Shown one piece after another: positions 13,890 through 21,124 of a stretch of DNA of 31,138 bases. The position numbers and the translations under genes were made by a program. Under the pieces are notes generated by a model that ran no database searches, was not told where the DNA came from, and saw only the letters and a list, made by a program, of their open reading frames with translations. How positions within the stretch are numbered: the stretch's first letter is position 1; each line of letters begins with the position of its first letter. The DNA is from Lachnospira sp. UBA2821. Lineage in GTDB: Bacteria; Bacillota; Clostridia; Lachnospirales; Lachnospiraceae. The stretch spans positions 1 to 31,138 of the forward strand of contig DEGR01000083.1 of assembly GCA_002351535.1 (NCBI GenBank), written 5' to 3'.

Positions 13890-16800
13890 GTGAAAGATTT
13901 TATTGGAAAGCTCTCGAGAGGTGTAATTGAATATGAGAAACCGGTTGTAGAGGCTTCTGTTACCGATATAGATAAGACAATCCATGCAGGTGAAGCATAT
14001 GAAGGAGCTTTTTCGGTTCTGTGTGAGAATGAGTCTGCGTTAAAGGGAATAGTATATTCCACCAGTGAATTTGTTGTTTTGGATAATAATACATTTACGG
14101 GCAAGGGAAGCATTATTAAATACAATGTTGTAACGGATAATATGGAGCCGGGATGTAGTGTAGAGGGTGTATTCAACATTGTGTTTAATGGTGGAGAGAT
14201 AACCATTCCTTATAAGTTCAATATTGTTAATGTGCCTATAGAGAGTAGTGAAGGAATTGTTGACAATCTGTTTACGTTCACCAACATTGTCCGGCAGGAA
14301 TATGAAGAGGCGGTTAAGATATTCTATGACGAAAGATTCCGTACTAATATTATTGGCAATGACCTGAATATGAATGCGTTGTATGACGGACTTATAAAGA
14401 GTTGCAGCACAGATGTGGCCTTGGAAGAATTTCTTATTGCTACGAGTAAAAAGCAGCGTGAAGAATTTACAATAGAAGATACGACAAGAGAATATGATTC
14501 TTTAGAGCATGACTATGGAGATATTATAATTATTAATAAAAGTGGCTGGGGATACATCGATATAGAAGTTGAGGTTCAGGGAGGTTTTATCAAAGATTAT
14601 AAGAAGAGACTGACTCCTGCTGATTTCAATGGAAAAGTATGCGAATATACATTTACGATAGATGTTGATGCGCTTCATGACGGTAATAATTATGGTAAAA
14701 TAGTATTCAGTAATACATTTAAAAGTGTTGAAGTTGATATATCTGTAGATAATGTTCATGACCATGACGTTATGAGGATGGAGTGGAAGAAGGGACTGGC
14801 AAAGCTTACAGACATGTATCTGATGTTCAGAATGCGTAAATATGGTGTTAATGACTGGGCGGACGACTCGATTCGCATTATCGAAAAAATGAGAGGAATT
14901 GATGATACATCAGCATTTATTAAGCTTGTACAGGCACAGATATATCTTTCAAAAGGCATGGAAGAGCAGGCTTCATGGCTTCTTGGAAATGTTGCAGAAG
15001 AGATTCTTGATGAGAGAGAAAAGAATGTAGAGCTTTATGCATACTATCTCTATGTACGGACACTTCAGAAGAGAAGTCCTGAGATGACGGCAGATGTTTT
15101 ACATAAAGTTAAGCATTACTATGAGAATGGCTATAATTCATGGAAACTTTTGTGGATTCTTTTTTATCTTGACAATGCATACGAGAACAATAAGAGTCTT
15201 AAGATAACGAGAACAAAGGAACAGTTCAGTCATGGCTGTGTAAGCCCCTTAATGTATTATGAGGCGTTGAATGCATTTAACAGGCAACCGGTATTATTAA
15301 GGGTTCTTAATAATTTTGAGATACAGGTGCTGGCATTCGGATGCAGATATGAGGGTATTAATCTCAAACTTGCACTTCAGGTAGCGGATATTGCTCTTCT
15401 TGAGAAAAGATTTAATCCGCTTGTATTCAGAATTCTTGAACAGCTTTATTACAGATTTGAGAATAAGGAGATACTTACAACTATATGCAGCATGCTTATT
15501 AAAAATAATAAGCTTGACAGGAAGTATTTCAAATGGTACGAACTTGGGATAATTGCGGAAGTTAAAATAGCCGGACTATATGAGAAATATATCTATAGCA
15601 TGGAGAGTGCCGGACAGATTACATTGTCAGAGACAATGCTTATGTATTTTCTTAATAATGATGATGTGCTTGGAGATAAAAAGCAGATTCTTTATGTTGG
15701 AATAGTTGAAAATGCTGATAAGATTCCTGATATATATAAGAATTATAAAGATAAAATAGAACTGTTTACGATAAAGCAGTTAGAAAAAGGAAATGTAAGT
15801 GAGGAACTTGTATATCTTTATAATAAATTTATCAGGGAAAGTATAATTACCAAGGAGAATTCATCCAGGATAGGTGCCGTTCTTAACCTGTATCAGATAG
15901 AGTGTTTTAATGACAACATCAACGAGGTCATAGTGTTACATAAAGAGCTTAATGATGAAGAAAGATATGTTCTTCACAATGGCAGGGCTTATGTCAGGAT
16001 GTACACGGAGGATACGGTAGTTGTTTTTGGAGATAATGAAGGAAACAGGCATGCCAAAGAGGTTAATTATACAATTAAGAAGTTATGTGATAAGAATGAA
16101 AATATATTAAAATATTCATCATTATGTGAAGAAATTAATAATGCCGACCTTTATCTTATGGCGGCTTCAGCGGAGAAAATACTTAAATACCATCATACAT
16201 CCGAGAAGGCGGTATATCTGTTTAAACGTATTGCGGGATGTGAAGCTTTCAGGGCGGAGTATAAGAAGCTTATCATGAAGGATATAGTGGAGTTCTATTA
16301 TAATAATTATGATGGAAGTGAACTTGATGGTTATCTTCGTAACATAGACAGCAGATTTATGGATAGTCCGACGAGAAAAAGGGTTATTGAACTTATGCTG
16401 CTTCGTGGGCTTGATGATGAGGCACAGCGTTTTATCGGAAAGTATGGGATAGCGTCATTAAGTTCAAGAAGACTGGCTAAATTTGCTAACAGAAGACTCA
16501 GCAGTGAGGATATGATGAATACGCATGATGAGCAAATGCTTGGCATATGTATTTATGCTTTCAGAAGAGGAAAGTATAACACAAATATTCTCAAATATCT
16601 GTGCAGATATTATAATGGTTCCACTAAAGAGATGATTGATATATGGAAAGAGGCAGCAGCTTTTGATTATTATGACAGGGAGTATGAAGAAAGACTTATT
16701 GCACAGATATTGTTTACAGGGATGCAGATGAGCAGTCTGGTGAAAATATTTGATTCTTATTATGAGCATGGTGCATGCGGTGAACTAAAAAGAGCATTTT

Positions 16801-17447
16801 TGTTCTATGAGGCACATGTTTATTTTGTTAAAGAACAGCCGGTTGACAGTGGAGTGTTTAAATATCTTGAAATGGAACTCGAATATGAGAATGATTTAAA
16901 TGATATGTGTGCAGCAGCATTTCTCAAGTATTATTCGGAAAACGATGCATCTGAAGGTACATTGAAAGTATGCGAAAGACTTATACATGAGTTTATCGAA
17001 CATGACATTTATTTTGACTTTTTCAGAAAGTACTGGGGCAAGGTTAAAATGTCATGGAGTGTAATGGAAAATACTGTAGTTGAGTACAGGACGGATTATA
17101 ATAAAAAGGTATATATTCATTATATTCTGACAACCGAAGATGTTGAGCATAAAGAATTCATAACCGAGGAAATGACACAAATATTTAAGGGTGTATTTGT
17201 GTGCAGGATTATGATGTTTTTTGGAGAAAATCTAATGTATTATATAACTGAGGACGGAGATTCAGGGGAAAGCCTTACAGAGAGCAGGAATTATTATATT
17301 GCCGATGAGAATGTTGATGTTAACGAGACAAGATATTCCAGATTAAATGAAATTCTTGTCTGCAAAGAAATGAAAGAGGAATCTACAATACGTGAGATGA
17401 TGAAAGGCTATTACGAAGAGAACAGACTTGTTGAAAAACTGTTTTAG
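13890..17447 (+). CDS. Very large beta/alpha-solenoid protein (DUF5717-like)
   Basis: 1185 residues from a GTG, with AAGAGG six bases upstream. No signal peptide or membrane helix is seen, so it is probably cytoplasmic. The N-terminal 120 residues and residues about 205-295 look like two immunoglobulin-like beta domains. About 300-1045 is helical and rich in Tyr, Leu, Glu and Lys, with recurring pairs of short helices like TPR or HEAT solenoids. A final beta-rich domain occupies about 1050-1150. The layout fits the DUF5717 proteins that I recall from Lachnospiraceae. It leads a run of four close-packed genes with gaps of 24, 2 and 5 bases, so it is likely a scaffold of one complex. Function unknown. 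Confidence 0.85.
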   Translation: MKDFIGKLSRGVIEYEKPVVEASVTDIDKTIHAGEAYEGAFSVLCENESALKGIVYSTSEFVVLDNNTFTGKGSIIKYNVVTDNMEPGCSVEGVFNIVFNGGEITIPYKFNIVNVPIESSEGIVDNLFTFTNIVRQEYEEAVKIFYDERFRTNIIGNDLNMNALYDGLIKSCSTDVALEEFLIATSKKQREEFTIEDTTREYDSLEHDYGDIIIINKSGWGYIDIEVEVQGGFIKDYKKRLTPADFNGKVCEYTFTIDVDALHDGNNYGKIVFSNTFKSVEVDISVDNVHDHDVMRMEWKKGLAKLTDMYLMFRMRKYGVNDWADDSIRIIEKMRGIDDTSAFIKLVQAQIYLSKGMEEQASWLLGNVAEEILDEREKNVELYAYYLYVRTLQKRSPEMTADVLHKVKHYYENGYNSWKLLWILFYLDNAYENNKSLKITRTKEQFSHGCVSPLMYYEALNAFNRQPVLLRVLNNFEIQVLAFGCRYEGINLKLALQVADIALLEKRFNPLVFRILEQLYYRFENKEILTTICSMLIKNNKLDRKYFKWYELGIIAEVKIAGLYEKYIYSMESAGQITLSETMLMYFLNNDDVLGDKKQILYVGIVENADKIPDIYKNYKDKIELFTIKQLEKGNVSEELVYLYNKFIRESIITKENSSRIGAVLNLYQIECFNDNINEVIVLHKELNDEERYVLHNGRAYVRMYTEDTVVVFGDNEGNRHAKEVNYTIKKLCDKNENILKYSSLCEEINNADLYLMAASAEKILKYHHTSEKAVYLFKRIAGCEAFRAEYKKLIMKDIVEFYYNNYDGSELDGYLRNIDSRFMDSPTRKRVIELMLLRGLDDEAQRFIGKYGIASLSSRRLAKFANRRLSSEDMMNTHDEQMLGICIYAFRRGKYNTNILKYLCRYYNGSTKEMIDIWKEAAAFDYYDREYEERLIAQILFTGMQMSSLVKIFDSYYEHGACGELKRAFLFYEAHVYFVKEQPVDSGVFKYLEMELEYENDLNDMCAAAFLKYYSENDASEGTLKVCERLIHEFIEHDIYFDFFRKYWGKVKMSWSVMENTVVEYRTDYNKKVYIHYILTTEDVEHKEFITEEMTQIFKGVFVCRIMMFFGENLMYYITEDGDSGESLTESRNYYIADENVDVNETRYSRLNEILVCKEMKEESTIREMMKGYYEENRLVEKLF

Positions 17448-17471
17448 AGATTACGGAATGGAGGTATCAGA

Positions 17472-18749
17472 TTGGGAAAAAATATTATTGCTGCGGCTTT
17501 TGATTTTTGTGATGATTTCTGTCAGATAAGCACATTTGACGGAATAGGTAAAGAACCTAAGTCTGTAAGTACAATATATAATGACAGAAGATATCTGATA
17601 CCATCTGTTATATGGATTGATGAACTGAGTGGTCAGATGGTGTTCGGTGATGAGGCAGTCAGATGTGCTGAAAAAGGTAATGGGATAAAGGTTACAGATA
17701 TTGTTTCGGCACTTGACAAAGAAGAGGAAACAGAGATAAAAGATAAAAAATACAATTCTAAGGAATTATTTTCAAAATATGTATCTTATCTCTTTAAGGT
17801 TCTTTACGATAATACAAAGTCAGCGGGACCTGAATATGTGGCAGTTACTTTTGAGAATGCTGTTGACAGAAAAATGATGGATATAATAGTTGATGTTATG
17901 AAGGAAAATGACATTAGTGAAGACAATATATGTGTACAGACACATACCGAGAGTTTTATGTATTATGTTATATCACAGAGTAGTGACATATGGTCAAATG
18001 ATGTGGCACTGTTTGATTTTAGTGAAAATTATTTCAAATACAGAAGAATGTATGTTGATAAAACCAGACTGCCTTCTATAGTGAGATGCGAAGAGCAGAA
18101 TCTTACAGAGCTGATACCATATGAATTTCTCGACAATGAGGACGGAAAGGTAATGGCAGATGATACGCTTTGCAGGTATGTACAGGAGCATTTTAAAGAG
18201 CATGTAGTCTCAGCAGCATTTATTACGGGAAGTGGATTTTATAAAGAATGGGCTGACAGGTCGATGGGAGTAATATGCAGCAAAAGAAGGGTGTTCAAGG
18301 GATATAATCTCTTTGTAAAAGGTGCCTGTTATGCTGCGATGGAGAAAGCAGGAAGAGTTAAATATGAACACATTAAGATAATGTGCGGGCAGAGAACAGA
18401 CATGACAGTATCGCTGGTAGTCGGTAATGATGATAATGAGAAATATGTGGTTATGTCTGAGGAAGGCACTAACTGGTATGAAGCGGGAGCATATACGGAA
18501 GTTATTGTTGATGGTGCTGATATGCTTAAATTTCGTGTTGATTCTGTATCTGAAAATATTAGAAAAGTATATGGAATAGCACTTGATGAATTTCCGGACA
18601 GACCGCCAAGGACAACGAGACTCGGAATATCGGTTAAATATAATTCGCCACAGGAATGTGTTATCAGGGTGGTGGATAAAGGTTTCGGAGAGTTTTTTAA
18701 GTCATCAGGTAAAGTGATAGAGGAAGTAATATCTAAGGAATGGAGATAA
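17472..18749 (+). CDS. Hsp70/actin-fold protein with degenerate nucleotide loops (DUF5716-like)
   Basis: 425 residues from a TTG, chosen because TGGAGG at 17459-17464 is seven bases upstream and no ATG lies in frame nearby. The order of landmarks matches an Hsp70/actin ATPase domain: phosphate-1 strand IIAAAFDFCDDF (5-16), IPSVIWID (43-50), a VAVTFENAVDRKMM region (123-136), phosphate-2 VALFDFSENYFK (178-189), the adenosine loop AAFITGSGFYKEW (248-260) and VKGACYAAM (282-290). The glycines and threonine expected in the first phosphate loop (DFGT) and the GG of the second (DxGGG) are missing, so ATP hydrolysis may be lost. The last 110 residues form a beta domain like a substrate-binding region. 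It resembles DUF5716. Confidence 0.8.
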   Translation: MGKNIIAAAFDFCDDFCQISTFDGIGKEPKSVSTIYNDRRYLIPSVIWIDELSGQMVFGDEAVRCAEKGNGIKVTDIVSALDKEEETEIKDKKYNSKELFSKYVSYLFKVLYDNTKSAGPEYVAVTFENAVDRKMMDIIVDVMKENDISEDNICVQTHTESFMYYVISQSSDIWSNDVALFDFSENYFKYRRMYVDKTRLPSIVRCEEQNLTELIPYEFLDNEDGKVMADDTLCRYVQEHFKEHVVSAAFITGSGFYKEWADRSMGVICSKRRVFKGYNLFVKGACYAAMEKAGRVKYEHIKIMCGQRTDMTVSLVVGNDDNEKYVVMSEEGTNWYEAGAYTEVIVDGADMLKFRVDSVSENIRKVYGIALDEFPDRPPRTTRLGISVKYNSPQECVIRVVDKGFGEFFKSSGKVIEEVISKEWR

Positions 18750-18751
18750 AT

Positions 18752-19585
18752 ATGGGTGGAATTATTTTATGCAGCCATCAGGCTGATGTACCGTACCGTA
18801 TAGAAGAACTGAATATAAATATTTATTCCATAGAAGAGATGGCTTATTATCTGTATAATAATGTTTATTTTATTACAAGGGAATTCTTTAATGAAACGCT
18901 GGTTGCACATATACGTGATGTGTGGCATATGGATGAGCTGTCCGAAAAATTACACAGGCATCTGGCTATGAATGACAGTTATGCGGAATGTATGCTTACA
19001 ATTATAAAAGCTTCGGCTTATTATAATGAAGATGAGATTGGTGATGTGGAGCTGCTTCTTAATAAAATTGGAGACAAATCTTTAGAAGAGAGACAAATTT
19101 TAAGGGCACAGACTTATATGGAGAGACATAAGTATAATGCTGCGGCGGAAATATATAGAACAGTTATAGATTCTCATAGACGGAAAAATGTGTCAGATGA
19201 AGAAATAGCGCATGTGTGGTACAATATGGGGATTATTGATGCACATAGATTTATGTATGGTGATGCGGCAGGGTGCTTTGAAAAGTCAGAAGAAATAATA
19301 AAAGATGTGACGACGGAAGAAAAGTTTATTATATGTTGTATATTGGGAAGATTAGAAAGACGGCTTGAGAGATTTGCTGTTAAATACAATATATCTGACG
19401 AAAATGTTGAGAGAATAAGACTTAGAGTTATAGAGCAGAAAAATGATATAAGAGAAGATGACAGAACTATCAGACTTAATTCTTCGCTCATATTTGACGG
19501 AAGTGTTAATCTTGATGAATATTACAAAAATATTGACAACATTCTTGAAAAATGGAAAGATGAATACAGAGAGGAAATGGAATAG
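18752..19585 (+). CDS. TPR-like helical protein of the DUF5717/DUF5716 cluster
   Basis: 277 residues from the ATG at 18752, favoured over 18740 because GGAG at 18742-18745 lies six bases upstream. The first 70 residues are mixed, opening with MGGIILCSHQADVPYRI. From about 105 to 210 come helix pairs with TPR-style spacing of small and aromatic residues: RAQTYMERHKYNAAAEIYR, then HVWYNMGIIDAHRFMYGDAA. The tail is charged and helical. It starts two bases after the Hsp70-like gene and ends five bases before the coiled-coil gene. No signal peptide or membrane helix is seen. A likely role is a protein-protein adaptor for its neighbours. I know no named family. Confidence 0.75.
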   Translation: MGGIILCSHQADVPYRIEELNINIYSIEEMAYYLYNNVYFITREFFNETLVAHIRDVWHMDELSEKLHRHLAMNDSYAECMLTIIKASAYYNEDEIGDVELLLNKIGDKSLEERQILRAQTYMERHKYNAAAEIYRTVIDSHRRKNVSDEEIAHVWYNMGIIDAHRFMYGDAAGCFEKSEEIIKDVTTEEKFIICCILGRLERRLERFAVKYNISDENVERIRLRVIEQKNDIREDDRTIRLNSSLIFDGSVNLDEYYKNIDNILEKWKDEYREEME

Positions 19586-19590
19586 GTTAA

Positions 19591-20793
19591 ATGGGATTTT
19601 TTAGAAGGAAGAAAAAAAATGAAACAGAAAAACCCGTAAATAATAATATTCCCGACATGTCAGAAAATATAACGGATAAGGATATTGATACAGCCCAGGA
19701 AAATCTGGAAGATACGGTTGTGAAATATGATACTCCTGAAAAACGCAGGAGATATATAGAAAATTATTGCGAACAGATGATTGAGGCAGAGAAAAGACTT
19801 ACTGATGTTAAGCAGGAGTATCAGATGGTAAATGCATATCTGTCTGATGTCCAGATAATCTCGGATTTACCGGAGGAAGAGAAGACAAAAGTTGTTAATC
19901 TTGCAAAAAGAATTGTTGTATTTGAGAATGACAGGGAAGAATATAGCCGTGCAAAAGATAAACTTACATATATGCAGTATTCATTTCTCGACGATAACAA
20001 AGATGAGATTAAAGATATGATTAAGTCACTGGATGAAGATGAAGCATATTGCAGAACTGTAAGGACAGATATGAAATATCTCGAAGGGGAGAAGATGGGG
20101 CTTAAGATGGAGAGGCATGAATTATCTTTAAGACTCGAGACACTTGGTAATATAAGCAAAATGGGAATATTATCTATACTGACACTTACATTTATTATCG
20201 TGATGTATGGAATGACCACGGGAAATAATACGGATATGATGATATATGCCATAGTTGCCGCTTCAGCAGTGCTTGTTGCACTTGTATTCGGACTTCACAG
20301 AAAGACACTTTATGATATACGATATACAGAACTTAAAATAAACAGAGCCATAACTATGCTTAATAAAGTTAAGATTAAGTATGTAAATGTTGCTTCGAGA
20401 CTTGAGTATGAATACGAGAAATATGGTGTAAAAAGTTCGGTACAGCTTGGAAAAATGTGGAATCAGTATCTTCAGGAGAATAAAAGACGTGAAGTATATA
20501 AAAGAACTTCAGAGAAGCTTATAAGTGCTGAAGAAGATCTTGTCAGTGAACTTGAAAAATATAATATTAAAGACCCGGATATATGGATTCAGCAGGCGTA
20601 TATGATTATATCACCGGCAGAACTTGACGGATTGCTGCATAAGCTTGAGAAAAGAAGACAGAAAGTAAGAGTTACAATGGACTATAACCTTGATGTTATA
20701 GATAAGTCGAAGTTTGCAATACAGGAATTTATAGACAAGAATAGAAAGTATGCAAGAGAGATAATGAAGGTTATAGATGAATATAATGCTTGA
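19591..20793 (+). CDS. Coiled-coil protein with a central membrane hairpin
   Basis: 400 residues. A short basic start (GFFRRKKKNE) and an acidic linker lead into a long helical, charge-rich region (about 50-185) with heptad-like spacing, then two membrane helices (about 190-209 and 216-235) joined by a brief turn MTTGNNTD. A second helical region (about 240-400) follows. Both coiled-coil arms should face the cytoplasm, giving a membrane anchor with two long arms. It closes the four-gene run and may tether the large solenoid and Hsp70-like proteins to the membrane. The stop codon overlaps the -35 of the valS promoter. I recognise no family. Confidence 0.8.
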   Translation: MGFFRRKKKNETEKPVNNNIPDMSENITDKDIDTAQENLEDTVVKYDTPEKRRRYIENYCEQMIEAEKRLTDVKQEYQMVNAYLSDVQIISDLPEEEKTKVVNLAKRIVVFENDREEYSRAKDKLTYMQYSFLDDNKDEIKDMIKSLDEDEAYCRTVRTDMKYLEGEKMGLKMERHELSLRLETLGNISKMGILSILTLTFIIVMYGMTTGNNTDMMIYAIVAASAVLVALVFGLHRKTLYDIRYTELKINRAITMLNKVKIKYVNVASRLEYEYEKYGVKSSVQLGKMWNQYLQENKRREVYKRTSEKLISAEEDLVSELEKYNIKDPDIWIQQAYMIISPAELDGLLHKLEKRRQKVRVTMDYNLDVIDKSKFAIQEFIDKNRKYAREIMKVIDEYNA

Positions 20794-20818
20794 CAAATGG
20801 ATTCCGTATTATTAAACT
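20790..20818 (+). promoter_or_regulatory. Promoter of the valS T-box transcript
   Basis: TTGACA at 20790-20795 is perfect, and its TGA is the stop codon of the preceding gene. TAAACT at 20813-20818 (4 of 6 consensus) lies 17 bases downstream. The inferred start near 20826 is just ahead of the T-box stem I. This makes valS independent of the upstream cluster. Confidence 0.7.
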
Positions 20819-20825
20819 ATTGTAA

Positions 20826-21093
20826 GATAAATGCTATGACGAAGAGGAGTAGGAATCTAACCCTTTACAGAGAGTGCGGTTCATCGGCTGTAAGACTGCA
20901 CAGGCAGTGGGTTCTGAAGGTAGCTTCCGAGCAACTGGCTTGAAAGTATATAGAATTATGGTATTAATAGAACTATATAATTATTAGAGACAGTCGGTTT
21001 CGTCCCCGTTACAGGATATGATAAGTGATAAGATAAAGGTGGTACCGCGTATATACGCCCTTTACCGGAAAGTCCGGTAGAGGGCTTTCTTTT
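20826..21093 (+). promoter_or_regulatory. T-box riboswitch leader for valS, Val (GUA) specifier
   Basis: Stem I begins GACGAAGAGGAGTA; the AGTA motif (20848-20851) forms one side of the specifier loop, and GAAG (20841-20844) pairs with CTTC (20924-20927). On the other side, GTA at 20920-20922 reads as a valine specifier codon. The T-box core AGGTGGTACCGCG is at 21037-21049; its TGGT pairs with an ACCA tRNA end, as expected for tRNA-Val. The terminator is at 21057-21093. Uncharged tRNA-Val would bind both sites and stabilise the antiterminator, turning valS on. Confidence 0.92.
21057..21093 (+). terminator. T-box intrinsic terminator before valS
   Basis: GCCCTTTACCGG pairs with CCGGTAGAGGGC (one G-U pair) across a five-base loop and is followed by TTTCTTTT. 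It is the regulated terminator of the T-box leader, and the antiterminator competes for its 5' arm. Confidence 0.9.
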
Positions 21094-21124
21094 ATGTCAG
21101 TGTGATTTGATAAGGAGGAGAAAG

